Shown piece after piece: positions 1 through 8,081 of a stretch of 17,297 bases of DNA. Under the pieces are notes generated by a model. It worked only from the letters and a program-made list of their open reading frames with translations. It was not told the DNA's origin and did not search any database. A program made the position numbers and the translations under genes. This DNA comes from Halovenus sp. (GTDB lineage Archaea > Halobacteriota > Halobacteria > Halobacteriales > Haloarculaceae), in the NCBI GenBank assembly GCA_028274925.1, contig JAQCNR010000146.1:1-17297 (forward strand), in the 5' to 3' direction. The stretch's first letter is position 1. Every line of letters begins with the position of its first letter.

Positions 1-1734
1 TGCTCGACTGCGACGATTGGCAACCCAGCAGAGCACTCGGAGACACTGACCGGCAGCGAATTCAGTGTCGTCGACGAGGACGCCAGCCCGCACGGCCGCC
101 GAGAAATCGCGTTCTGGCAACCCCGCGTCACTGGCGAGGATGGCCCGACTGAACTGCGCGACGACCCGATGCCCGACATGCGGCAAGGTGCCACCGGGGA
201 GGCCGCGGAGGTTGCTGCCCACCTCGGCCTCCACGGCGTCCAGACACTCGCGTTCGTCCGCTCGCGACAGGGGACGGAAATCGCGACGAAGCAGGCCGTC
301 AACGCCGCACAAAAACATCCCAGCGGAAGCTATCTCGACGCCGACCCCTACCACGCGGGGCTGAGCAAGGAGAAACGCCGCTCGCTCGAATACGCCCTCA
401 AGCAGGGTGACGCCGACGCCGTCTTCTCGACGAGCGCGCTCGAACTCGGTATCGACATCGGGTCTGTCGACGCAACGGTTCTCTCTGGCTACCCTGGCAC
501 CCGGCAATCGTTTTGGCAACAGATTGGCCGCGCTGGCCGGGGGACTTCGACCGCGCTTTCCGTCTTTGTCCCGCGAGGTGACGCCATCGACCAGTACATT
601 CTCGACAACCCTGACTACCTGCTGTCCGACGATATCGAAGACGCAGTTGTCGACCTGACAAACGACGCCGTCTACGCCCGCCATCTTCTCTGTGCCAGCG
701 CGGAGCGACCGTTGACGTGGGACGACGCGGAGTGGTTCGGCCCCGAGGACCGCCTCGCCCGGGCCGTGGAGATGTGGCGCGACGCTGGCCAGATGACCGG
801 CGACTTGGACCGCGGCGCACAGTACGCCGGCCCGCCTCGTCCACAGGCCGATATCTCGATGTACGCGACGACCGACGAGCAGTACAGCGTCCGCTGCACG
901 AACGGCGATATCGATATGGAACCGCTCGGTCGCGACCGTGTCTATCGTGAGTATCACCCCGGCGCGCTGACGCTGTACGACGGCCAGCAGTACGAAGTGC
1001 AGGAGGTCGTCGAGGATGTTCCCCGGCCGTACGTCGAACTCCGGAAGGTATCAGCCCGGGAGTACACCCGCACGCTGAGCGACAAGCAGATTCACGACAT
1101 CGAGAGCAAGCGCCACGTCAACCTCGGCGATGGCTACGTCCTCCACGCCGGGATGGGTACCGTCGACGTCCACTACCACTCGTTCAAGCGCATCGACCTC
1201 GACACCGGCAAGCCGGTCGGTCCGCCGCAGGCGACGGGACTGGACCCGCTCTCACTGCGGACACAGTTGATGTGGCTCGAACTCCCCCAGCGGTCGCTGG
1301 AGGAAGTTCTCTCGCAACTCCCGCCAGAGTCGATGCTCGACCCACCAGAAGACAGTCCGCTGGGCGAGCAGGAGTGGACGCTCGCGGGTGGATTGCACGG
1401 CGCAGAACACGGCATGATTAAACTCGCGCCGCTGGCGCTGCGACTCGACAACTCCGATATGGGCGGGCTGAGCACACTCGCCCATCCCGAGACAGAGTCG
1501 CCGGTCTGGTTCATCCACGACGCTGTCGAGGGCGGGGTTGGGTTCGCACACAGCATCTACGACCACTTCGAAGACGTTGCGGAGAAAACCCGCGACCGGG
1601 TCGCGGCGTGTGACTGTGGCCGTGATGACGGCTGTCCGGCCTGTCTGATGAGTTCACAGTGTGGCAACGAAAACGAACCCCTCCATCGGCCCGCGACGAC
1701 GGCGTTTCTGGATGAAGTGCTTTCGCGGTTCTAA
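1..1734 (+). CDS. MrfA/YprA-type DEAD/DEAH helicase with DUF1998, 3' part
   Basis: The reading frame is open from base 1, so the 5' end (Walker A, DEAH box) lies outside the window; 577 residues are visible. In order they show motif III (TATIGNP, residues 3-9), a motif IV-like TLAFVRSR, motif V (STSALELGIDIG) and motif VI (QQIGRAGR). A long C-terminal region ends in a cysteine cluster with spacing CxC-x5-CxxC-x5-C, typical of DUF1998. Family members are ATP-driven 3'-5' DNA translocases; Bacillus MrfA acts in repair of mitomycin-type lesions, and the fold is related to Hrq1. A DNA repair or processing role here is inferred from the family. No MrfB-like exonuclease is seen nearby. The TAA stop directly abuts the stop of the opposing gene. 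An internal ATG at 169 lies after motif III and cannot be the true start. Confidence 0.9.
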   Translation, partial: CSTATIGNPAEHSETLTGSEFSVVDEDASPHGRREIAFWQPRVTGEDGPTELRDDPMPDMRQGATGEAAEVAAHLGLHGVQTLAFVRSRQGTEIATKQAVNAAQKHPSGSYLDADPYHAGLSKEKRRSLEYALKQGDADAVFSTSALELGIDIGSVDATVLSGYPGTRQSFWQQIGRAGRGTSTALSVFVPRGDAIDQYILDNPDYLLSDDIEDAVVDLTNDAVYARHLLCASAERPLTWDDAEWFGPEDRLARAVEMWRDAGQMTGDLDRGAQYAGPPRPQADISMYATTDEQYSVRCTNGDIDMEPLGRDRVYREYHPGALTLYDGQQYEVQEVVEDVPRPYVELRKVSAREYTRTLSDKQIHDIESKRHVNLGDGYVLHAGMGTVDVHYHSFKRIDLDTGKPVGPPQATGLDPLSLRTQLMWLELPQRSLEEVLSQLPPESMLDPPEDSPLGEQEWTLAGGLHGAEHGMIKLAPLALRLDNSDMGGLSTLAHPETESPVWFIHDAVEGGVGFAHSIYDHFEDVAEKTRDRVAACDCGRDDGCPACLMSSQCGNENEPLHRPATTAFLDEVLSRF

Positions 1735-2430
1735 TTACCGCAGTTGGTCGAGCACTGGAATTTCTTCGACGCGCTCTCCGGCCTGCTCCCAGTCGATGCC
1801 CGAGGGCTTTCCACCAGTTGCGGCCTCGATCGTCCGCTCGGGCGTGACGACCAATTCCATCGGTACGTCGTGCGCGCCGGTCTCGATATCCTCGTCGACA
1901 ATCTGCATTTCGTGGACAGTCGTTGCCGTCGCGGTGCTGTCGTCGACCAGTCCGAACTCGCGCAGGACCGCGAATTCGAGGTCGCTGTAGCCCTCGCCTT
2001 TGCCGACGCGCTCGCCCGCCTCGGTGACTGCAACGCTACCCGAGACAACCAGGTCAATCTCCGGCATCTCCTCGGGGCCGACTGCAACGCCTGCCTCCGC
2101 GGACCCGCCGACGGTCGTCGCGTGCTGGATATCCTCGACGTCTTCGGGGTCGAGTTCGAGAAAGCAGTTCTCGTCGCGCAACCGCGGGACGGCCATATAG
2201 AGCGTCTTGCCCTGCCGCAGCGCGGCCCGCCGTACCGGCAGTTGTGGCGCGTCGGGGTTGGCCTTGACTGTCTCGGCGGCCTGCCACGCCTCGGAGTCGA
2301 CGAGTCGGTCGGCCGCCTCCGACGCGCCCGCGAAGTTTGGAATCCGGCCGTGTGGCGGGAATGGAAATCGCGCCTCGCCGCTGTCTTCGAGTTCGTCCCA
2401 GACTCGCTCACGGAGCGCTTGCTTGTCCAT
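1735..2430 (-). CDS. 5-formyltetrahydrofolate cyclo-ligase-like protein (COG0212 paralogue)
   Basis: The product is 231 residues. The ATG at 2430 was chosen because the protein then begins MDKQALRERVWDELE, as in this family; the open frame runs to 2619 but would overlap the metY start. The fold is the NagB/5-FCL type: an N-terminal helix, the FPFPPHGRIPNF segment (residues 22-33) and a phosphate-loop-like GKGEGYSDLE at residues 143-152. True 5-FCL has GGGYYDR at this loop. The GEGYSDLE form resembles the archaeal/eukaryotic paralogue group, for which a role in thiamine metabolism rather than folate recycling has been proposed. Classical 5-FCL performs the ATP-dependent conversion of 5-formyl-THF to methenyl-THF. 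Sure of the superfamily, unsure of the reaction. It is divergent from metY, with an 89-bp intergenic region. Confidence 0.8.
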   Translation of the reverse strand: MDKQALRERVWDELEDSGEARFPFPPHGRIPNFAGASEAADRLVDSEAWQAAETVKANPDAPQLPVRRAALRQGKTLYMAVPRLRDENCFLELDPEDVEDIQHATTVGGSAEAGVAVGPEEMPEIDLVVSGSVAVTEAGERVGKGEGYSDLEFAVLREFGLVDDSTATATTVHEMQIVDEDIETGAHDVPMELVVTPERTIEAATGGKPSGIDWEQAGERVEEIPVLDQLR

Positions 2431-2442
2431 ACTCCTCGTTGG

Positions 2443-2465
2443 GCGGCCACCGTCTTGATGGCCGC
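2443..2465. repeat. 7-bp dyad in the divergent 5-FCL-like/metY intergenic region
   Basis: GCGGCCA (2443-2449) and TGGCCGC (2459-2465) are perfect inverted repeats separated by 9 bases. They lie 13-35 bases upstream of the minus-strand ATG at 2430. The dyad could be a regulator-binding site or a hairpin in the 5' leader. In GC-rich DNA a 7-bp dyad can also arise by chance, so functional weight is low. Confidence 0.3.
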
Positions 2466-2486
2466 GAGTTTTGCCGTAACTCGTGG

Positions 2487-2494
2487 TTATAGAT
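2487..2494 (+). promoter_or_regulatory. TATA-like box of the metY-metX operon
   Basis: An AT-rich TTATAG sequence sits about 27-32 bases before the metY ATG at 2520, within otherwise GC-rich DNA. This is the spacing expected for a haloarchaeal TATA box driving a leaderless transcript that begins at or next to the start codon. No Shine-Dalgarno sequence precedes the ATG. A second AT tract (2503-2508) is too close to the start to serve as the TATA box. Confidence 0.5.
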
Positions 2495-2519
2495 GTGTGG
2501 AGATATATGAGTGTGATAC

Positions 2520-3827
2520 ATGACTGAGGAACGAGAGCAGCCGCTGGGCTTCGGCACTCGGTGTGTCCACGCCGGCCAGGAGTCGCCGGACCCGGCGACA
2601 GGGGCTCGTGCCCCACCAATCTATCAGACCTCCTCGTACGTCTTCGAGGACGCCGACAACGCCGCCGCGCGGTATGCGCTCGAGGACGACGGAAACGTCT
2701 ATTCGCGGTTCGATAACCCGACGGTGTCGATGCTCGAAGACCAACTCGCTAGTCTGGAGGGCGCGACTGGCGCACTCGCCACCGGGTCGGGGATGGCGGC
2801 GCTCGACGCCGCGACGACGGTACTGGCCGCTGTCGGCGACAATATCGTGACGGCGTCGTCTATCTACGGCGGAACTCATTCTTACTATTCGAACCTCGCA
2901 ACCCGCCGCGGCGTCGAACCGCGGTTTGTCGACACGCTCGACCCGGCGGCCTACGCCGAGGCTATCGACGAGGACACTGCCTACGTTCACTTCGAGACTA
3001 TCGGCAACCCCTCGCTCGTGACGCCAGATTTCGAGGCGATTGCCGAGGTGGCTCACGACCACAGCGTCCCGGTCTTCGTCGACAACACTTTCGGAACACC
3101 AGCGCTCTGTCGCCCGCTGGAACACGGCGCAGACCTGGTCTGGGAGTCGACGACGAAGTGGATTCACGGTTCTGGCACGACTGTCGGCGGCGTCCTCGTC
3201 GAGGACGGTGAGTTCCCGTGGACGGAGTATCCAGATAGATTCCCCGAAATCGGCGGCGACAACCCGGCATTCGAGACGGTCTTCGCCGAGCAATTCCCGG
3301 ACCAACCGGTGACGATGGCGGCCCGCCAGCGCGCGGTCCGCAGCACTGGAAACGGACAGAAACCATTCGACGCGTGGGTGACCATGCAGGGCGCAGAGAC
3401 GTTGTCACTCCGAATGGAGCGCCACTGCGCGAACGCACTCACTGTCGCGGAGCACCTCGATGCCCATCCCGACGTGGCGTGGGTCAACTATCCCGGCCTC
3501 GACAGTCACGAGACACACGACAACGCCGCCAAGTATCTCGACGGCGGCTTCGGCGGTGTCCTCACCTTCGGCCTCGATGGTGGCTACGACGCAGCAGTGA
3601 CGCTCTGTGAAGAGACGGAGATCGCGCAGTTTCTCGCCAACATCGGCGACGCGAAGACGCTCGTCATCCACCCCGCGAGCACGACCCACGCCCAGTTGAG
3701 CGAGGAGGAGCAACGCGCCTCGGGTGTGACGCCGGACCTTATCCGCCTTTCCGTTGGCATCGAGGACGTTGACGATATCAAAGCGGATTTAGACCAGGCC
3801 ATCGACAGTGCCGAGAGTGACACATGA
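2520..3827 (+). CDS. metY: O-acetylhomoserine sulfhydrylase (PLP-dependent, Cys/Met metabolism family)
   Basis: The product is 435 residues, the usual length of MetY-type enzymes and longer than typical cystathionine gamma-synthases (about 380-400). It starts FGTRCVHAGQ and carries YSRFDNPT (residues 61-68), the cofactor-phosphate loop GSGMAA (89-94), VDNTFGTP (187-194, Asp for the PLP pyridine nitrogen) and ESTTKWIHGSG (209-219), where Lys213 would form the Schiff base. The expected reaction is O-acetylhomoserine plus sulfide to homocysteine plus acetate, in the cytosol. The last four bases overlap the metX start (ATGA), which implies translational coupling, and the pairing with metX supports the direct sulfhydrylation route. 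Cystathionine gamma-synthase activity cannot be excluded from sequence alone. Confidence 0.92.
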   Translation: MTEEREQPLGFGTRCVHAGQESPDPATGARAPPIYQTSSYVFEDADNAAARYALEDDGNVYSRFDNPTVSMLEDQLASLEGATGALATGSGMAALDAATTVLAAVGDNIVTASSIYGGTHSYYSNLATRRGVEPRFVDTLDPAAYAEAIDEDTAYVHFETIGNPSLVTPDFEAIAEVAHDHSVPVFVDNTFGTPALCRPLEHGADLVWESTTKWIHGSGTTVGGVLVEDGEFPWTEYPDRFPEIGGDNPAFETVFAEQFPDQPVTMAARQRAVRSTGNGQKPFDAWVTMQGAETLSLRMERHCANALTVAEHLDAHPDVAWVNYPGLDSHETHDNAAKYLDGGFGGVLTFGLDGGYDAAVTLCEETEIAQFLANIGDAKTLVIHPASTTHAQLSEEEQRASGVTPDLIRLSVGIEDVDDIKADLDQAIDSAESDT

Positions 3828-5029
3828 ACGTCGAACACGACACTGCCTCGCTCGGTGAATTCGAGTTCGAGTGTGGCGAATCGATTCCCGAACTCGAACT
3901 CGCCTACGAAACCTACGGCGAATTCACCGGCGAGAACGCGGTGCTGGTCTGTCACGCACTGACCGGCAGCGCCCACGTTGCGGGCCACAGCCGCGCCTCT
4001 GGGACTGCAGGACAGGCCCGAGCGTGGTGGGACGACATCGTCGGCCCCGGCAAAGCAATCGACACCACGGAGTACTTCGTGGTCTGTGCGAACGTGCCCG
4101 GCTCCTGTTACGGCTCGACCGGGCCGAAATCGACCAACCCAGAGACGGGCGAACCCTACGGCACCGAGTTCCCGGCGGTGACCGTCACCGACTGGACGGA
4201 GGCACAGCGTCGCCTGCTGGACGAACTCGGCATTCCTCACCTCCACGCCGTCGTCGGCGGTAGCGTCGGCGGGATGAACGTGCTGGACTGGGCAAAACGA
4301 CACCCTGACCACGTCGAGCGCATCATCCCAATCGCTGCCGCTGCCCGCCTCGACCCGCAGTGTCTCGCACTCGACGCGATTGCTCGCCGTGCAATCACGA
4401 CCGACCACAACTGGAACCACGGCGACTACTACGACGGGGAGCCACCGTCGGATGGGCTGGCGCTCGCCCGCCAGATTGGTCACGTAATGTATCTCTCGAA
4501 GTCCTCGATGGACCGGAAATTCGGCCGCCGTGCTGCCGGCCGCGACGCCGTCAGGACCTTCCCCTCCGACCCTGCCGCTGGCTTCTTCCCGTACCGCGAT
4601 GTGGAGTCCTACCTCGACTATCAGGCCGAGAAATTCGTCGAGCGCTTCGACGCCAACTCCTATCTCTACCTGACCCGTGCGATGGACAACTACGACCTCT
4701 CGCAGGGATTCGAAGGAGATACCGACGCACTTGCTGCCTTCGACGGCGACGCACTGGTTATCTCCTTCACCGAGGACTGGCACTTCACATCTGCACAGGC
4801 TGAGGCGCTGGCCGACGCGATGCGAGAATCAGCTGTCGACGTTGCGCATCACGTCATCGAATCCGACCACGGCCACGACGCGTTCCTGGTCGAACCCGAC
4901 AACGTCGGCCCACCAGTATCGGATTTCCTCGAAGAAGGGCTGTCAGGCAAGGCGATTACCGACACCGACGAGGACTTCGAACCCGACGACGAGTTCGCGC
5001 CGGTCCACACGAGTCTGTTCTCACAGTGA
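3824..5029 (+). CDS. metX: homoserine O-acetyltransferase
   Basis: The 401-residue alpha/beta-hydrolase protein is of the MetX family. Recognisable segments are LAYETYGE (27-34), a CHALTGSAHVAG oxyanion region (43-54), GPGKAIDT (74-81), GSCYGSTGP (93-101), and the nucleophile elbow GGSVGGM with Ser147. Candidate triad partners are Asp318 in FTEDWHF and His351 in DHGHDAFL. It transfers an acetyl group (possibly succinyl; acyl specificity cannot be read reliably) from CoA to homoserine, making the substrate of the upstream MetY. Its ATG lies inside the metY stop region (ATGA), so the two genes form one operon. The C-terminal tail after about residue 375 is acidic, as is usual in halophiles. The convergent HD-domain gene ends only 8 bp downstream. 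Confidence 0.92.
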   Translation: MNVEHDTASLGEFEFECGESIPELELAYETYGEFTGENAVLVCHALTGSAHVAGHSRASGTAGQARAWWDDIVGPGKAIDTTEYFVVCANVPGSCYGSTGPKSTNPETGEPYGTEFPAVTVTDWTEAQRRLLDELGIPHLHAVVGGSVGGMNVLDWAKRHPDHVERIIPIAAAARLDPQCLALDAIARRAITTDHNWNHGDYYDGEPPSDGLALARQIGHVMYLSKSSMDRKFGRRAAGRDAVRTFPSDPAAGFFPYRDVESYLDYQAEKFVERFDANSYLYLTRAMDNYDLSQGFEGDTDALAAFDGDALVISFTEDWHFTSAQAEALADAMRESAVDVAHHVIESDHGHDAFLVEPDNVGPPVSDFLEEGLSGKAITDTDEDFEPDDEFAPVHTSLFSQ

Positions 5030-5037
5030 GGCTTGTC

Positions 5038-5586
5038 TCACAACGACGCCTGTTGGCGTAGTTCTCGTACCCGGTCGAGGAACCGCTCGCGGACTTCTTC
5101 GGGCGAACACGGCGACAACTCGTAGGAGAGGTCGGGGACCGACGGCGGTTCGAACTCCGCCAGAAGAGTGTCGGCCTCGTAGCGAAAGAGTTGGTCGTCG
5201 GCGGCCATCACCGTCTCCCACTGGCTGTCGGTTGGGGCCGGAACCCCCAGTCCCGTCCAGACGGCGTCGAGAACGTTGCTCTCGATGTCCGCGAAGTTCT
5301 CCAGTTCGCGCTTGAGTGGCCGGGGCACGTCGGAGACGTAGGCCTCGGCAGCGTCGTGCAACAGACCGTAGAGTTGCACCTGCGGTCCCTGCTCTGCCAG
5401 TTCCTCGCTCACGTACAGCGAGTGTGTCCCGACGGAGTAGTAGAACTGACACTGGCCGGCGTACCGGCAGGTGTTCGCCAGTCCGTTCGCGATATCCGGC
5501 AAGTCCACTTCGGAGGGCTCGGGGTCAAGTGGGTAGAAGTGTCCGCCGGTGTACGTACCGATGGGGTCACCGCGGCGCTCGGTCAT
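5038..5586 (-). CDS. HD-domain phosphohydrolase (YfbR-like)
   Basis: The 182-residue protein carries a metal-binding HD fold: His55 in YSVGTHSLYVSEE, the His77-Asp78 pair in LLHDAAEAYVSD, then PRPLK and a later Asp in AADDQLFRYEAD. This arrangement matches small HD hydrolases of the YfbR/5'-deoxynucleotidase type, which remove phosphate from nucleoside monophosphates; the exact substrate is not evident. The N-terminal TYTGGHFYPLDP segment followed by IANGLANTCRYAGQ is shared with phage and bacterial relatives in the same group. The ATG at 5586 gives the expected N-terminus. It is convergent with metX (8-bp gap) and divergent from the phosphoesterase at 5673 (86-bp gap). Confidence 0.8.
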   Translation of the reverse strand: MTERRGDPIGTYTGGHFYPLDPEPSEVDLPDIANGLANTCRYAGQCQFYYSVGTHSLYVSEELAEQGPQVQLYGLLHDAAEAYVSDVPRPLKRELENFADIESNVLDAVWTGLGVPAPTDSQWETVMAADDQLFRYEADTLLAEFEPPSVPDLSYELSPCSPEEVRERFLDRVRELRQQASL

Positions 5587-5672
5587 ACGTTTCGGAATCG
5601 GCGCCAGCTACAAAATCTTGTTCGGTTGCCCCGCTGCGGGAGTTTCTTGACGAATGCGCTACAAGAGCGGTT

Positions 5673-6161
5673 ATGGATATTGCCATCGTCAGCGACACCC
5701 ACATTCCCTCCCGCGAGCAGGCGATTCCCAGCGCCTTCCGGGAGCGTATCGCCGGCGCAGACCACGTCGTCCACGCGGGTGATTTCGACTCGAAGGGCGC
5801 GCTCGCCGACATGCGCGAGTTGGCTCCCGAGCTGACGGCCGTGGCCGGCAACATGGACCCACGAGTCGGACTGCCCGACGTTGCGTCGGTCGAACTCGGC
5901 GGCGTTGAGTTCGTTGTCACCCACGGCACCGGTTCCCCGCGTGGCTACGAACGCCGGGTCGAAACCGCCGTCCGCGAACACGCTGACAGTGAGGCTATCG
6001 GCGTTGCTGGTCACACCCACGAACTGCTCGATACCACCCACAATGGGGTTCGACTGCTCAACCCCGGCAGTCTCACCGGCGCGCGACCGGCCACTCGGGC
6101 GACGATGCTGACCGCCACCGCCGCCGAGGGCGACCTCTCGGTGACCGTCCACGAGGAGTGA
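5673..6161 (+). CDS. YfcE/MJ0936-type metallophosphoesterase
   Basis: The 162-residue protein is the usual length for the family. It contains all the expected metal ligands: Asp8 and His10 (SDTHIPS), Asp37 (HAGDFDS), Asn60 (AGNMD), His84 (THG) and His114/His116 (AGHTHE), and ends with the usual LLNPGSLTGAR. Members bind two metal ions and hydrolyse phosphodiesters in vitro; the physiological substrate is generally unknown. The open frame continues upstream to 5316, but that part lies antisense to the HD gene. The ATG at 5673 starts MDIAIVSDTH exactly at the first beta strand, so it was chosen. The gap to cofE is 43 bp. Confidence 0.88.
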   Translation: MDIAIVSDTHIPSREQAIPSAFRERIAGADHVVHAGDFDSKGALADMRELAPELTAVAGNMDPRVGLPDVASVELGGVEFVVTHGTGSPRGYERRVETAVREHADSEAIGVAGHTHELLDTTHNGVRLLNPGSLTGARPATRATMLTATAAEGDLSVTVHEE

Positions 6162-6174
6162 GTCGTTTCGGACC

Positions 6175-6182
6175 GTTTTTGC
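6175..6182 (+). promoter_or_regulatory. possible weak TATA element upstream of cofE
   Basis: A GTTTTTGC tract lies 23-30 bases before the cofE ATG at 6205 and is the only AT-rich stretch in the 43-bp gap after the phosphoesterase gene. The spacing fits a leaderless haloarchaeal promoter, but the match to TTTAWA is poor. Read-through from the upstream gene is equally possible. Confidence 0.3.
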
Positions 6183-6204
6183 GTCGCCCTCCCCGAGTAG
6201 TGAT

Positions 6205-6957
6205 ATGAACATCTTCGCCGTCGAGGGGTTGCCAGAGATCGAACCTGGCGACGATATTGCCGGGATGATTGCCAAGCGGGTAGACCTGCGCCCGGACGAT
6301 GTGGTCTGCGTCGCGAGCACTATCGTCTCCAAGGCCGAGGGTCGACAGGCCGACCTCGCCGACTTCGAGGCTGGCGGGCAGGCCCAGAACATCGCCGAGC
6401 GCGTCGGCGAGGCCGCCGACGAGGAGAAGGACCCTCGCTTCGCACAGGCAGTCATCGAGGAGAGCGAGGAACTGCTGATGGACTTCCCGATTATGCTCGC
6501 GGTGACGCGGTTCGGTCACATCGGCGTCAACGCCGGCATCGACCGCTCGAACATCCCCGACGCCGACCTCCTGCTTCTCCCGGAAGACCCGACGGCGAGC
6601 GCACAGCGACTCCACGACGCCCTTGACGTTCCTGTTGTCGTCACCGACACGTCGGGACGACCGTTCCGTCACGGCCAGCGCGGCGTCGCCATTGGGTGGG
6701 CGGGAATACCCGCGGCCCGGGACTGGCGGGGCCGGACCGACCGCGACGGGAAGGAACTCGAAGCGACCGTGCAGGCAGTGGTCGACGAACTCGCTGCCGC
6801 GGCAAATCTCGTCACCGGCGAGGGCGACGGCGGCAATCCTGTTGCAGTCGTTCGAGGCTGGGAATTTGGCGATTTTGACGGAAGTGACGACCTCTTCCGT
6901 TCGGAAGACGAAGACCTTATTCAACCCGCTATCAAGGAGTACTATGCTGGGAATTGA
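6205..6957 (+). CDS. cofE: coenzyme F420-0:L-glutamate ligase
   Basis: The 250-residue protein matches archaeal CofE in length and motifs: VASTIVSKAEGR (36-47), FGHIGVNAGIDRSN (103-116), and TDTSGRPFRHGQRGVAIGWAG (147-167). The enzyme uses GTP to add glutamates (the second through a gamma linkage) to F420-0, finishing the deazaflavin hydride carrier used by F420-dependent oxidoreductases. The last 14 bases overlap the start of the downstream mer-like gene, whose product belongs to an F420-dependent family, so cofactor maturation and cofactor use are translationally coupled. The ATG at 6205 gives MNIFAVEGLPEI, a normal CofE start. Confidence 0.93.
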   Translation: MNIFAVEGLPEIEPGDDIAGMIAKRVDLRPDDVVCVASTIVSKAEGRQADLADFEAGGQAQNIAERVGEAADEEKDPRFAQAVIEESEELLMDFPIMLAVTRFGHIGVNAGIDRSNIPDADLLLLPEDPTASAQRLHDALDVPVVVTDTSGRPFRHGQRGVAIGWAGIPAARDWRGRTDRDGKELEATVQAVVDELAAAANLVTGEGDGGNPVAVVRGWEFGDFDGSDDLFRSEDEDLIQPAIKEYYAGN

Positions 6958-7921
6958 ACTCACGCCGGAACACCCGGTCGACCGAATCGGTGGCCTCGCA
7001 GAGCACGCGGAGACTGCTGGCTTCGATACTGTCTTCGTCAGCCACCATTACAACAACCGCGACGAGTTCGTCGCGCTGGCAGATATCGCCCGCCGGACCG
7101 ACACTGTTCGACTGGGGCCGGGCATTACCAACCCCTACGAGGCACACCCGGTGACGCTGGCCTCGCGGGCGGCGACTATCGACGAACTCTCCGACGGCCG
7201 GGGTGTCTACGGCATCGGTCCGGGTGACCGTTCGACGCTCGCGAACCTCGGCTACGACCAAGACGACGCACTTCGACGCACGCTCGAAACGATGCAGGTC
7301 AGCCGGAAACTCTGGGATGGCGAACGCGTCGACCACGACGGCACCTTCGAGGCTGTGGACGCCGGACTGAACTACGACGCCCGCCAACTCCCCGTCTATG
7401 TTGGCGCACAGGGGCCACACATGACCCGGATGGCCGCGAAGTACGCAGACGGCGTCCTCTACAACGGCTCGCATCCCCGCGACCTCGCGTGGGCTGGCGA
7501 CCGCGTGGGCGAAGGAAAAGAAGAGCGTCCGGACCACCGGGGAGAGTTTGATTTCGCTGCCTACGCGAGCGTAAGCCTCGCAACTGACGAGGCGGCTGCC
7601 CGCGAGGCCGCCCGCCCACCGGTTGCGTTTATTGCCAGCGGCGCACCGAACCCAGTCCTCGACCGCCACGGCCTCGACAGCGAGCGAGCGAGTGAGATTG
7701 GCGATGCCATTGCTGGCGGTGAGTTCGAGTCGGCTTTCGGGCTGGTGAGCGAGGAGATGATCGACGCCTTCTGCATTGCCGGCACGCCAGACAGTACGCG
7801 AGACCGCTTTGAAGCAGTGCTCGCCGAGGCAGATAGTCTCGTGATGGGCTCACCGCTGGGTCCGGATTTGGACGCGGCAGTCGAGCTTATGGGTGAGCTA
7901 TCGGGCGAACTGAAACTGTAG
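6944..7921 (+). CDS. mer: mer-like F420-dependent 5,10-methylene-tetrahydropterin reductase (LLM family)
   Basis: The product is 325 residues when started at the ATG at 6944 (MLGIELTPEHPVDR). The frame is open back to 6623, but that portion is antisense-like sequence within cofE. The fold is the luciferase-like TIM barrel: SHHYNNRDEF, RLGPGITNPYEAHP, ELSDGRGVYGIGPGD, LPVYVGAQGP and ADGVLYNG. These are Mer hallmarks. In methanogens Mer reduces methylene-tetrahydromethanopterin with F420H2. In a haloarchaeon the product would more likely feed methyl groups into methionine synthesis, on tetrahydrofolate or a related pterin; this is inference. The start lies inside cofE (14-bp overlap). Nearby metXY genes support the one-carbon role. 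Other LLM oxidoreductase activities remain possible. Confidence 0.85.
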   Translation: MLGIELTPEHPVDRIGGLAEHAETAGFDTVFVSHHYNNRDEFVALADIARRTDTVRLGPGITNPYEAHPVTLASRAATIDELSDGRGVYGIGPGDRSTLANLGYDQDDALRRTLETMQVSRKLWDGERVDHDGTFEAVDAGLNYDARQLPVYVGAQGPHMTRMAAKYADGVLYNGSHPRDLAWAGDRVGEGKEERPDHRGEFDFAAYASVSLATDEAAAREAARPPVAFIASGAPNPVLDRHGLDSERASEIGDAIAGGEFESAFGLVSEEMIDAFCIAGTPDSTRDRFEAVLAEADSLVMGSPLGPDLDAAVELMGELSGELKL

Positions 7922-7949
7922 AAGGAGTTATATAGAATCGAGGAGAATA

Positions 7950-7969
7950 CCCGCGACTTTAAGCGCGGG
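7950..7969 (+). repeat. IS left-end hairpin
   Basis: A perfect 6-bp stem CCCGCG/CGCGGG encloses an 8-base loop ACTTTAAG. Its stem is identical to that of the hairpin at the right end of the same element (9358-9377), so it is probably the left-end recognition hairpin. It lies 29 bases after the mer stop codon. Confidence 0.75.
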
Positions 7970-7997
7970 ATGAATCCGACACCACTCTCCACTATCC

Positions 7998-8047
7998 ACC
8001 AACGATAGCAAGGCAGGATATTCAACGCCCACCGTTGGTTTTAATAA
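7998..8047 (+). promoter_or_regulatory. tnpB promoter region with TATA-like box and flanking dyad
   Basis: TTTTAATAA at 8039-8047 is the strongest AT-rich box upstream of tnpB, about 35-43 bases before its ATG, so a short leader of roughly 10-15 bases is expected. ACCAACG (7998-8004) and CGTTGGT (8033-8039) form a 7-bp inverted repeat that abuts the box. This could fold over the promoter or act as a regulatory site. No ribosome binding site is obvious. Confidence 0.4.
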
Positions 8048-8081
8048 CTATTTTCTCATAACGTGTTATGAAGTCAGTTCG

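Noticed and set aside
2431..2519. Riboswitch upstream of metY
   Set aside because: The likely transcript is leaderless, leaving no room for an aptamer. Only a short dyad on the other gene's leader is seen.
3584..4783. 399-codon open frame antisense to metX
   Set aside because: It mirrors metX and the end of metY in an antisense frame that stays open because of strong GC third-position bias. It shows no family motifs and overlaps two well-recognised genes.
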